Notes under the pieces: model-generated | What the model was told of the DNA's origin: nothing | Database searches by the model: none | Seen by the model: the letters and a program-made list of their open reading frames with translations, nothing else | Shown: positions 1 to 7,386 of the stretch, one piece after another | Layout: every line of letters starts with the position of its first letter | Numbering within the stretch: position 1 is the stretch's first letter | Translations under genes and position numbers: made by a program | Assembly: GCA_965208525.1 (NCBI GenBank) | Contig: OZ242340.1 | Location: 4,154,001-4,218,000 of the forward strand | From: VXYL01 sp965208525 | GTDB taxonomy: Bacteria; Pseudomonadota; Gammaproteobacteria; Pseudomonadales; Azotimanducaceae | Reading direction: 5' to 3' | Length of the DNA stretch: 64,000 nt

Positions 1-443
1 GTCGCGGCGGAATCGGCGACGAACGGGCGCGAATCCTCGAAGGCGGCGCTCCGGACCGCCACGGCGGCCTCGATCGATGCGATGATGTTCGGCGACGAAC
101 GGGCGGACCGGGGTCGTCGAACCGTGGGCCGATGCCCGGGGTGCTGGGTGCTGGGGCCCGAATCGAGAGGTCAGGTCGTGTCGCGCGACGGCGTGGGGAA
201 GCCTGGGGTCGCGCCCGGGAAGGTGTCGTTTGGTGGGGCAGGCTTTCTGCGAGGACGTGAAAAATGTCGATATTGCGGTGGGTTGCGTGCACTTTGAATG
301 GCTCCGCCGTAGAAACTAGCGCAAAGAAGAAGCGAGTGGATGCGCAGGCCTCTAGCGCGCCGTCTTCTGGAGGGAGGGCGTCCCGCCCTCCCTCCAGAGG
401 CGCGCACCAGTCCGGCAAGTCTGCTACCGCGCCCGCAAGGGCG
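1..443. other. Left-edge stretch without a supported gene
   Basis: No frame here gives a recognisable protein. On the minus strand an open frame runs off the left edge from about position 120 (it reads NIIASIEAAVAV, then RPFVADSAA). It could be part of a gene outside the window, but it is too short to name. A 17-bp direct repeat, TCGGCGACGAACGGGCG, lies at 13-29 and 89-105. It falls in different minus-strand frames in the two copies, which suggests decayed or duplicated sequence. A strong hairpin at 366-398 precedes the stop of the minus-strand dehydrogenase gene. Confidence 0.3.
366..398. repeat. Perfect GC-rich hairpin downstream of the SDR gene
   Basis: The arms TCTGGAGGGAGGGCG (366-380) and CGCCCTCCCTCCAGA (384-398) are perfect complements of 15 bp around a 3-base loop. 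The hairpin lies about 45 bp past the stop of the minus-strand dehydrogenase and is embedded in further palindromes (GCGCCC-gcaa-GGGC type near 430-443). It has no T-run, so a simple intrinsic terminator is not shown. It resembles the composite hairpin block at 62972-63090. Confidence 0.7.
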
Positions 444-1268
444 CTAACCCGCGTTCGGCTGCGGCGGTGGCATCCCGATGTCGATCGGCTCCACGCCAAA
501 CGCATCGAGCACCTCCTGCGTGTAGCGAATCCCGCCCGTGATTTCCTTCGGATCGCCCGTGATGAGGGCGTGGCAGGCTTCGGCGATGGCCTCCGCGGGC
601 TCGGCGTCGTCGATCATCTCCTGGGTGTAGGGACGGCCGAACATCTGGCCTGGGGTTGCCACGACGAGGTCCGGCGAGAGAGCGTTGACGGAGATGCTGT
701 GCTGGAACATCTCGGTGGCGAGACCCGTGGTGAAGCGCTCCACCGCGGCTTTGGCCATGCCGTACACGGGGCCGTCGAAATGCTTGCGATCGGGCTGTGG
801 ATGGATTGCCGCCTTCGACGAGATGTTGATGATGGCGCCGCCTTGCCCCGCCTCGATCATGCCCGGCAAGGCCAGTTGGCAGAGGTGGAACGGCGCCTTG
901 ACGAGGATCTCCATCATGCGGTCGTAGTAGCGCTCGGAGAAGCCTATGGTCTCGCCGGGCACCAGAATCGCGCCGTTGTTGACGATGATGTCGATGCCGC
1001 CGTAGGCAGCGAGCGTCTGCTCGACGAGGCTTTCGCGCTCCTCGGACTTCATCAGGTTGCAGGCGATGGCGGTGGCCTCGCCGCCACCATCCCGAATCGA
1101 GGCGGCAACGGTGTGGACGGTTCCCGGAAGCCGTTCGTCCCGCACCTCCACGGTACGCGCCGTCACCACCACCTTGGCGCCGCCCTTGCCGAGCCGCCGG
1201 GCGATGGCCTCGCCGATGCCGCGCGACGATCCGGTGACGATGGCAACCTTGCCTTGCACGTTGTCCAT
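444..1268 (-). CDS. Short-chain dehydrogenase/reductase (SDR family)
   Basis: NAD(P)-dependent oxidoreductase of the classical SDR family, 274 residues, substrate unknown. The N-terminal Rossmann motif TGSSRGIG lies at residues 12-19. The NNGA motif is near residue 97, a serine-containing strand (IINISSKAA) follows, and the catalytic YGMAK pair is near residue 170, so the active site looks complete. The ATG at 1268 has an AAGGA ribosome site just upstream. The C-terminal tail after about residue 240 is Pro- and Gly-rich. The gene stands alone between repeat-rich gaps, so context does not reveal its pathway. Family assignment is firm; substrate cannot be read from sequence. Confidence 0.9.
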   Translation of the reverse strand: MDNVQGKVAIVTGSSRGIGEAIARRLGKGGAKVVVTARTVEVRDERLPGTVHTVAASIRDGGGEATAIACNLMKSEERESLVEQTLAAYGGIDIIVNNGAILVPGETIGFSERYYDRMMEILVKAPFHLCQLALPGMIEAGQGGAIINISSKAAIHPQPDRKHFDGPVYGMAKAAVERFTTGLATEMFQHSISVNALSPDLVVATPGQMFGRPYTQEMIDDAEPAEAIAEACHALITGDPKEITGGIRYTQEVLDAFGVEPIDIGMPPPQPNAG

Positions 1269-1316
1269 AGTTCCTTGCCCTCTTGCATCTGATTGACCGT
1301 GAGCCGCGCACTGTAG

Positions 1317-1359
1317 CAGTTCGCGCCAGCGAACTGCCGACGTGCCCTTCAGGGCGCGC
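1317..1359. repeat. Two-hairpin intergenic repeat (CAGTTCGC family)
   Basis: CAGTTCGC-gcca-GCGAACTG (1317-1336) is followed by a GCCC-ttca-GGGC hairpin. The same two-hairpin unit recurs at about 7022-7061, 7120-7164, 22399-22559 (three copies) and, inverted, at 59691-59757. It is a REP-like dispersed element. Confidence 0.75.
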
Positions 1360-1404
1360 TAGCAGCCTGGCGGACTTGGCGGCGATGCGCCCGGCTGCCG
1401 GACA

Positions 1405-1534
1405 GGGCGACGCATGCGTCGCCCCTACAGGAAGGTGTCGGTCATGTCCCGGGCCGCAGGGGCGACGCATGCGTCGCCCCCACAGGAAGGTGCGGGTCAT
1501 GTCCCGGGCCGTAGGGGCGACGCATGCGTCGCCC
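1405..1534. repeat. 55-bp tandem repeat built on a 20-bp perfect palindrome
   Basis: The palindrome GGGCGACGCATGCGTCGCCC occurs at 1405-1424, 1460-1479 and 1515-1534, exactly 55 bp apart. Between the copies runs a nearly identical spacer containing ACAGGAAGGTG and GTCATGTCCCGGGCCG. A related copy with a changed centre is at 13331-13350. The gap at 1269-1619 holds nothing else recognisable. Confidence 0.9.
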
Positions 1535-1619
1535 TTCTTCGGGTGGCCTTCCCCATGCGCTAGCAGCCTGACGCTCGCGCCCTATACTTCCTGCTCCCCG
1601 GCCGTTGAAGGCGGCGAAC

Positions 1620-2447
1620 GTGGATCCGAGCTGCACCGAGCATTGCCTGACCGACGCCGAGCGGGAAGCGTTCGAGCGGGACGGTTTCCTGCTTGTGCCG
1701 GATGCGCTTTCTGCCGTCGAGGTGGATCGGCTCACTGTGCTGGTGGACGAGATGGGGCGGCGCCGGGCGAGTGAGGTGGAGCCCGGGGGTCGGCTGCATC
1801 TTCGCGACTTCCTGCACGACGATCCGATGTTCATGGACCTGCTCGACTGGCCCACGACCTTCCCGAAGATCTGGGGCATCCTGGGCTGGCACATCCAGCT
1901 CTATCTTTCGCACGTGGACATCACGTCGCCGTGGAAGCCTGAACAGCCGCTGCCGAAGCGGCTCGGCTGGCATCAGGACAGTGGCCGCGTGAACGTGGAG
2001 ATGGAAGGGGACCCTCGACCAAGACTGTCCGTGAAAGTCGGCTACTTCCTGTCGGATGTCACTGTGCCGGGGCGCGGCAACTTCTGCGTCGTCCCCGGCA
2101 GCCACCGTCGCAATCGGCTGGAAGGCCCGAACGATGCCGATCCACCAGACGGCATGCCGGTTTGCGTGGCGCCAGGCACGGCGGTGCTGTTCGACCGCCG
2201 CCTTTGGCACGCGCCAAGTCCGAACACCTCCACCATCACCCGCAAGGCCGTGTTCTACGGCTACAGCTACCGTTGGCTACGCCCCCGCGACAACCTGCGA
2301 ATCGAGGACTATCCGGACTGCCACGATCCCATCCGTCGCCAACTTCTGGGCGCGAGCCGCGACGGCCACGGCTATTCCTCGCCCGAACCGGGCGACGTGC
2401 CGCTGAAGGCCTGGCTGGAAGAACACGCCGCCGGCGGCAGGCAGTAG
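1620..2447 (+). CDS. Phytanoyl-CoA dioxygenase (PhyH) family protein
   Basis: Non-heme Fe(II)/2-oxoglutarate-dependent oxygenase of the PhyH family, about 275 residues. The metal-binding HxD is in GWHQDSG near residue 120, and the distal His is in RRLWHAPSPN near residue 200. The 2-oxoglutarate-binding Arg is probably in the following basic segment. I prefer the GTG at 1620 because AAGG lies eight bases upstream; a TTG at 1605 would add five residues. Substrate is unknown: family members hydroxylate fatty acyl-CoAs and many secondary metabolites. The stop codon directly abuts a MITE-like repeat at 2448. A second, divergent PhyH gene is at 50197-51135. Confidence 0.85.
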   Translation: MDPSCTEHCLTDAEREAFERDGFLLVPDALSAVEVDRLTVLVDEMGRRRASEVEPGGRLHLRDFLHDDPMFMDLLDWPTTFPKIWGILGWHIQLYLSHVDITSPWKPEQPLPKRLGWHQDSGRVNVEMEGDPRPRLSVKVGYFLSDVTVPGRGNFCVVPGSHRRNRLEGPNDADPPDGMPVCVAPGTAVLFDRRLWHAPSPNTSTITRKAVFYGYSYRWLRPRDNLRIEDYPDCHDPIRRQLLGASRDGHGYSSPEPGDVPLKAWLEEHAAGGRQ

Positions 2448-2569
2448 CCTCAGAGGGAAGGCATCCCGAGAGCGCCCGAAGGTTGCGCCCCCTAGCGCTG
2501 ACAGGCGCTTTGTTGCAGGTGTCGGCGCGCCGGACGGCGCGCCAGGGAAGGCAGAATGCCTTCCCTCCA
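2448..2569. repeat. MITE-like composite repeat, copy 1 (inverted relative to copies 2-3)
   Basis: The ends are inverted: it starts CCTCAGAGGGAAGGCA and finishes TGCCTTCCCTCC. The interior carries CGCTGACAGGCGCTTTGTTG, the reverse-complement counterpart of the core of the copies at 13443-13553 and 20553-20663. A GGCGCGCC-type palindrome lies near 2524-2542. It begins immediately after the TAG of the PhyH gene. The rest of the gap to 2722 holds a CCCGAC-ctac-GTCGGG hairpin and no gene. Confidence 0.75.
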
Positions 2570-2722
2570 ATGGCCCGTCCATCCCCAAGGTCCAGCAGGC
2601 TGCCAATGCCCTCCCATTGGCCCGACCTACGTCGGGATGCCGATTCTCGTCCTGAGGAACCTCTCGGCGGGCGCGTCTGGGCGGCACATCCTCGTAGCGC
2701 ACGTCTTCGCTGCCGCGGGCTG

Positions 2723-3154
2723 TCATTCGTCGAGGTCGATGACCACCAAGTGCGCGTCGACCCATTCGGGCAGCCACTTCGGCACGTCCGGGCGCAGGCG
2801 TGAGAAGACATCGCGCTTGTATTCTCGGTCGTCGAGGGCGACATGGGCCCGGCCCTCGAAGGTCTCGCCGCGAATCCACACGCTGACCGGCGCATCGCCT
2901 TCACGCAGGGACCGCCACCAGCGGCCATCGGCGCCGGCGAATACGCGGTTGCCTTCGCGGCGGTAGTTCACCGGCAGAGTGCGGCCACTCGGCAAGGTGA
3001 GGAGCATGACGATGTTTGCCCTCTCCCCTTGGGGGTCGTCTTTGAGTTCCTGAACGACCGCTGGATTGGCGACCAGGCCGAAGTAGATCCGCATGGCCAA
3101 GAACAGCAAGACCACTGCCGCGACAGCGATCAGGAGCCACTTCAGGAACACCAC
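2723..3154 (-). CDS. Small membrane-anchored protein of unknown function
   Basis: 143 residues starting at a GTG. One N-terminal hydrophobic segment (about residues 4-24, WLLIAVAAVVLLFLAM) should anchor it in the inner membrane. A soluble domain of about 115 residues follows, beginning with a conserved-looking region rich in charged residues and containing GRTLPVNYRREGN. It resembles small nitroreductase-like or DUF-type beta-barrel proteins in size, but I do not recognise a family. It lies about 30 bp downstream of a lipoprotein gene on the same strand. That spacing suggests an operon with the lipoprotein and the TonB receptor upstream. Confidence 0.7.
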   Translation of the reverse strand: MVFLKWLLIAVAAVVLLFLAMRIYFGLVANPAVVQELKDDPQGERANIVMLLTLPSGRTLPVNYRREGNRVFAGADGRWWRSLREGDAPVSVWIRGETFEGRAHVALDDREYKRDVFSRLRPDVPKWLPEWVDAHLVVIDLDE

Positions 3155-3187
3155 GTTGCGCGAGCCTCCAACCGGATCAGGGGCGCA

Positions 3188-3553
3188 CTACAGCATCGGA
3201 ATCGATGTGCCCATCGGCTTTTCGCCGCAGCGTTGCCGTAGGGTGAGGCGCAGTTGCGTCTGCGCCTGGGTGCGCGTCATCACACCCATGTTCACGCTCT
3301 GGCGGTAGTACTCCACCATGCCGTCGGCGCACTGCTTCCAGGCACGTCGCACGGCGCGGGTGCGTTCCCGCTCGGCCGCCTTGCGGTCGGACTCGGCACG
3401 CTCTTCGGCAAGGCAGCGGGCATGGGCATCGGGGTCCATGATGCCGGTGCATTCCGACTCCTCTTCGGTCGTCGCGCAACCCCCGACGAGCAGCCCGAGG
3501 GCGACGAGCCCAGCCCCAAAAACGGTTCTGGAAAGCGCGCGCGCCGGATTCAT
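3188..3553 (-). CDS. Small lipoprotein of unknown function
   Basis: 121 residues from the ATG at 3553. The signal sequence ends in a lipobox, LLVGGC, with Cys near residue 26, so the mature protein is a lipoprotein with two or three short charged helices. Seven Glu/Arg-rich heptad-like stretches (AEERAESDRKAAERERTRA) suggest a coiled coil. An upstream in-frame start at 3595 would overlap the TonB receptor stop and place residues before the signal peptide, so 3553 is preferred. It starts 10 bp after the TonB receptor gene, which suggests co-transcription. Function unknown. Confidence 0.75.
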   Translation of the reverse strand: MNPARALSRTVFGAGLVALGLLVGGCATTEEESECTGIMDPDAHARCLAEERAESDRKAAERERTRAVRRAWKQCADGMVEYYRQSVNMGVMTRTQAQTQLRLTLRQRCGEKPMGTSIPML

Positions 3554-3563
3554 GCCCTTGCTC

Positions 3564-6500
3564 CTATCTGCCAAAGCCAAACCGCACGGAGACACCGAAC
3601 AGGCGCGGCTCCGTGAGGAAGTAGTTGCGGAAGAGACCCGAGGTGTCGGACGTCAGGTACTTACCGGTGACATTCTCGTCGTCCGCAATGTTGCGCACCC
3701 ATCCCTTCACCAGCCAGCGGCCGTCGTCGCTCTCGAAGATGAGCGAAGCGTTGTGCTGTCCCCAAGCCTCGATCTCGTCGCCCTTGGTGTTGAACTCTCG
3801 CGCGTACGAGGCTCCTTGCCAATAGTAATCCCAACGCGCGGTCAACGAGCCCGACAGTGCGGGGATTGGCCACGTTTGGGCAACCCCCACCGTGAGTGTG
3901 TGCTCCGGTGCATTGGGCAGTCGGTTGCCGTCGAGGGAAACCGGAATCCCCTCCGCCGTCTCCACCCCAAACGCACTCAGGAACTGCTGCGAGAAGTATG
4001 CGGGGATTGCGACGCCGGCTTCATTGACGGGGTACATCGTCCCCGGCACCGGCAAGGCTGCGGGGCCGAAGGTCTCCACCCCGGGCGGACACTCGATCTG
4101 CAGCGCACAGCTCAGCAACGCCGGTGTGATCTCGGCTTCCTTGGCGATGAAGTTGATCCCCGTGGCCGCCCCAGGATCGATGTTGTTGAGGGTGATGTAC
4201 TCGGGATTGCCGCCGGTGCGATTGATGGGATCGATGGACATCGACTCATCGACCTCGCTCATGAGCCAGCCGTAGGAAAAGTCGAGCTGAAGCCCTGCCA
4301 GCGCCTCAGGTCGCCACAACCCCTCGACCTCAAGCCCAAGGATGCTCGCGTCGATGTTCTCGTTGATCGAGGAGTTGTTGCGGATGCGGGTGATCTGGAG
4401 GCCCGTGTAGTCATAGAGGAAAAGCGACCCGTTCAGCCGCATGCGGCCGTCAAGCAACGTGTTCTTGCTGCCGAGTTCCAGGGCGTTGACGGCTTCGGCA
4501 TCGAAGGTGAAGGAAGACACATCCTGGAACACCGGCGCGATGGGCGGATTGAATCCCCCGGGCTTGTAGCCGCGCGAGACGAAGGCATAGGCGAGGCTGT
4601 TGTTGCTGATGCGCCAGTCGATGCCGGCACGGCCGCTCATCTCCTTCCACTCAGCTTCCGTCGGGCTGCCGGTGATGAAGCGCGTCTCGTTGAAGGCCGG
4701 CACGGGGCCCACCGCATCCGCCACCGACCGCACCGCCGCCGACCCGGTGGCGAGCCCCGGATCGGCCGCGATTGCCGCCGCATCCTGGGAAAGCAATGTC
4801 AGCAACGTCGCCTGATACAACGGCGGCAGCCCAGAATCCGCCGCGATCGCCGGCAGTTGCTCCGGGGGAATCAGGCCGAGTTCCACAAACGACCCGATGA
4901 GCGGCGCCAGCAGCACCGCACCCACGGCTCCAGCGGCATCGAGGAGGCTTGCATTGTAGATGTCCGTCGCGTCATGGAAGGCCAAGAGGCGCGCCGTCGT
5001 TTCGCTCACATCCGGCGGCGGGGCCATCGGATCGCCGGCGAGGGCCAGCAACTGGCCGACGAAATCGTCCGCGAGCCCTTGCCGAATCCAGATCGGCCCG
5101 GTGCCGAAGTAGCCGCCGAGCACGGCGTTCATGTCCATGGAATTGAACAGCACGCTGGTTTCGTTGGACTCGCGGCGATCCTCGTTGTAGCGCACGCCCA
5201 CGGTGAGGCTAAAGTCCTCCGTCATGTCGTAGTACACCTCGCCGAACAGCGAACTGCCTTCGGACACGGTGCCCTTGTCGGGGGAGCTACTGTTGTTGAA
5301 CATGCCGGGATACAGCGGCGGAAGCTCGAACAGCGGCGCTCCGTAGGTGGACACCATGTCGAGCGTGTTGCCAAGCACGTAGTAGTCGGAGACCTCCTCC
5401 TTCGTATAGACGTTGCCGCCGACGAGGAAGTTGATCGGGCCGTCGAGGCTGGAGCGCAGCTTGACCTCCACCGTGCGGTAATCCTGCGAGCCGTCGTTCT
5501 GGTCATAGACGAACGCTCGCGTGCCATCGACGGGCAAGGTGCAGCCGCCGAACAGGCCCGCGGTGCCTGCGGCCACATTGCACGTGTCCGAGGTCCAAAA
5601 CGTGCCGGCGCCTCCCGCCGGCGCCGACACCGGCCAAATCCCTTGCGGATTGAGTTCGGTCGGGAGCAGGCGCGGCCCCACGTCCATGAAGTAATCCTGA
5701 CGGGACAGGCCCTCCGACTTCTGCACCGCGCCGATGACGTCCAGCATCAGCTCACCGAAGTCGTAGTCGAAGCCCCAGGCGATGATGTCGTCGCGCTCCT
5801 GAAACACGGGGTCAAGGTCGGTGTGCATCTCGCGAAAGCCCGTAATGTCGGGGCGCGGGAAATCCAGCAGCGCCGCCTCGCTGCCATTCGTGCCGAGCGG
5901 CAGCGCACCCACGCCGCCGGCGAAGATGCCCGCCGTAGTCGCGCCGAAGTGCGGGGTGTCGAAGCCAAACCCGTCCGCCAGGCAGCCGTTGGTGGGGATG
6001 GAGTTGCGCACGCATACCTGATTGCTGATGCGAACCCGATCATCGTCCTCATCGAGCATGTGGAACTGCAGCCAGGCACCGGCGCGGTCCGTGATCTCCC
6101 AGGACAGCGTGCCTCGGAGCGCGAGGACATCGCGGCCATCGATGTCGCCGTCGATGCCGGGGAGGCGTCTGCCGGCGAAGTCGGTTTGGCCGAAGGCCAG
6201 ATTCTCGATGTAGCCATCGCGGGTGAGTCGATAGCCAGCCAGGCGGAGCGCAGCCGTGTCCGCGAGCGGCACGTTGACGGCAGCCTTGAGGCGAGTGTGG
6301 GCATAGTCCCCCGTCTCGACATCGACGAAGCCTTCGAAGACGCCCTGCTTCGGCATCTGCGTGACGAAATTGACGGCGCCGCCGGTGGCGTTGCGGCCGA
6401 ACAGGGTGCCTTGCGGGCCACGCAGGATCTCCACCCGTTCCATGTCGAAGAACTCAATGGAGTTGAGGTTGGACACCACCGACACCTCGTTGATGTGCGT

Positions 6501-6839
6501 GGAAACCCCACTCTGGCCGCTGTTTGCAATCACGAGGTTGCCGATGCCGCGAATGCTGAAGCTCGAACCGCCGAAGTTGGTGGCGGTGAAGCTGACGTTG
6601 GGGGCGTTCATCTGCAAGTCGGACGGGGTGATGACCTGCTCTTCCTCGAGCATCTCGCCGGTCAGCGCGGTGACCGGGATGGGCACGTCCTGCATCCCCT
6701 CTGCGATGCGCTGGGCGGTGACGATCACCTCCTCGATGGCACCGCCCTCGCCCGCGGGCTGTGCCGAGGTCACCGACGCGAACGCGGCAACAGCGAGCGC
6801 AACCGAAGCACCCCGAAACGAACCCAAGCGCTCAGCCAT
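3564..6839 (-). CDS. TonB-dependent receptor
   Basis: Outer-membrane active transporter, 1,092 residues from the ATG at 6839 (GGAG lies six bases upstream). The signal peptide ends near SVTSAQ (about residue 28). The TonB box IEEVIVTAQR follows, then a plug domain with the typical RGIGN and RVEILRGPQGTLFGRNATGG motifs, then a barrel with the familiar YAFVSRGYKPGGFNPP strand and a C-terminal FGVSVRFGFGR. The N-terminal pattern is that of the large receptors common in sphingomonads and marine gammaproteobacteria; the ligand is unknown. An Ala-rich, helix-like stretch of about 140 residues (586-726) interrupts the barrel and makes the protein longer than the usual 700-900 residues. Confidence 0.95.
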   Translation of the reverse strand: MAERLGSFRGASVALAVAAFASVTSAQPAGEGGAIEEVIVTAQRIAEGMQDVPIPVTALTGEMLEEEQVITPSDLQMNAPNVSFTATNFGGSSFSIRGIGNLVIANSGQSGVSTHINEVSVVSNLNSIEFFDMERVEILRGPQGTLFGRNATGGAVNFVTQMPKQGVFEGFVDVETGDYAHTRLKAAVNVPLADTAALRLAGYRLTRDGYIENLAFGQTDFAGRRLPGIDGDIDGRDVLALRGTLSWEITDRAGAWLQFHMLDEDDDRVRISNQVCVRNSIPTNGCLADGFGFDTPHFGATTAGIFAGGVGALPLGTNGSEAALLDFPRPDITGFREMHTDLDPVFQERDDIIAWGFDYDFGELMLDVIGAVQKSEGLSRQDYFMDVGPRLLPTELNPQGIWPVSAPAGGAGTFWTSDTCNVAAGTAGLFGGCTLPVDGTRAFVYDQNDGSQDYRTVEVKLRSSLDGPINFLVGGNVYTKEEVSDYYVLGNTLDMVSTYGAPLFELPPLYPGMFNNSSSPDKGTVSEGSSLFGEVYYDMTEDFSLTVGVRYNEDRRESNETSVLFNSMDMNAVLGGYFGTGPIWIRQGLADDFVGQLLALAGDPMAPPPDVSETTARLLAFHDATDIYNASLLDAAGAVGAVLLAPLIGSFVELGLIPPEQLPAIAADSGLPPLYQATLLTLLSQDAAAIAADPGLATGSAAVRSVADAVGPVPAFNETRFITGSPTEAEWKEMSGRAGIDWRISNNSLAYAFVSRGYKPGGFNPPIAPVFQDVSSFTFDAEAVNALELGSKNTLLDGRMRLNGSLFLYDYTGLQITRIRNNSSINENIDASILGLEVEGLWRPEALAGLQLDFSYGWLMSEVDESMSIDPINRTGGNPEYITLNNIDPGAATGINFIAKEAEITPALLSCALQIECPPGVETFGPAALPVPGTMYPVNEAGVAIPAYFSQQFLSAFGVETAEGIPVSLDGNRLPNAPEHTLTVGVAQTWPIPALSGSLTARWDYYWQGASYAREFNTKGDEIEAWGQHNASLIFESDDGRWLVKGWVRNIADDENVTGKYLTSDTSGLFRNYFLTEPRLFGVSVRFGFGR

Positions 6840-6949
6840 CAATGTCTCCAACTCATTCCGCTTCGGCAAGCGCCCCACGGCACCGCGTGGAGCGCGAAAC
6901 ACGCCGCCTCCTCAAGGACGCTCGCAAGCATAGCGGGTTTGCAGGAGCC

Positions 6950-7091
6950 AGGAGGCTGCGCCGTAGGAAACGGCGCTGGCTCCTAGCCGTAGCTGCGAGC
7001 GCATGCGAGCACGAAGGCCAGCAGTTCGCGCAGCGAACTGCCGACGCGCCCTTCAGGGCGCGCTAGGAGGCTGCGCCGTAGGAAACGGCGC
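6950..7091. repeat. 27-bp direct repeats bracketing a two-hairpin element
   Basis: AGGAGGCTGCGCCGTAGGAA plus ACGGCGC (27 bp) occurs at 6950-6976 and 7065-7091. Between them CAGTTCGC-gca-GCGAACTG (7022-7040) and GCGCCC-ttca-GGGCGC (7046-7061) form two hairpins. No gene is visible from 6840 to 7259. Confidence 0.8.
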
Positions 7092-7119
7092 GGGTGTGCC
7101 CGTATGCGACGGACCCTAG

Positions 7120-7164
7120 CAGTTTCGCGCTAACGAAACTGCCAGAGCGCCCCGAAGCGGCGCT
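7120..7164. repeat. Two-hairpin intergenic repeat, diverged copy
   Basis: CAGTTTCG-cgctaa-CGAAACTG (7120-7141) is followed by an AGCGCC...GGCGCT hairpin. Compensating changes keep the first stem intact relative to the copy at 7022, which argues that the structure is maintained rather than accidental. Confidence 0.65.
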
Positions 7165-7220
7165 AGTGTGCCGTCCCCACGAACAAGCGCATGTTCGCGA
7201 CCCGAGCCTCCTGGCCGCTC

Positions 7221-7248
7221 TTGCCGCAGCCACGAAAGCGGGTAACAT
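7221..7248 (+). promoter_or_regulatory. Likely promoter of tRNA-Asn
   Basis: TTGCCG (7221-7226), a 16-bp spacer, then TAACAT (7243-7248), ending 11 bases before the mature tRNA 5' end. A sigma-70-like match by eye only. Confidence 0.45.
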
Positions 7249-7259
7249 ACGCGCCCTCT

Positions 7260-7335
7260 TCCGCCTTAGCTCAGTTGGTAGAGCAGCTGACTGTTAATCA
7301 GCGGGTCGCTGGTTCGAGCCCAGCAGGCGGAGCCA
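7260..7335 (+). tRNA. tRNA-Asn (GUU)
   Basis: Complete cloverleaf of 76 nt with an encoded CCA. The acceptor pair TCCGCCT (7260-7266)/AGGCGGA (7325-7331) is perfect. The D-loop contains AGTTGGTAGA. The anticodon stem GCTGA/TCAGC encloses CTGTTAA with anticodon GTT at 7293-7295. The T-arm contains GGTTCGAGCC. Discriminator G at 7332, then CCA. Confidence 0.98.
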
Positions 7336-7386
7336 AACCTCGACATCTACCCCCACTTCCTCTGCAAGGGGCCCTTCAGGGCCCGG

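Noticed and set aside
264..1292. Open frame antisense to the SDR gene, and similar long antisense frames over purF-folC (23354-26224), lon (13523-15091) and yhdP
   Set aside because: These show shadow composition, no ribosome sites and no recognisable motifs, and well-supported genes lie opposite.
2560..2729. Small gene overlapping the 143-residue membrane protein stop (minus strand, ATGA)
   Set aside because: The frame runs through the MITE-like repeat and then antisense through the PhyH gene without a stop, and its peptide has no recognisable features.
3318..6986. Open frame of more than 1,200 codons antisense to the TonB receptor
   Set aside because: High GC leaves the opposite strand free of stops. 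The translation is Arg-, His- and Gly-rich with no domain, and the receptor on the minus strand has a signal peptide, a plug and a barrel.
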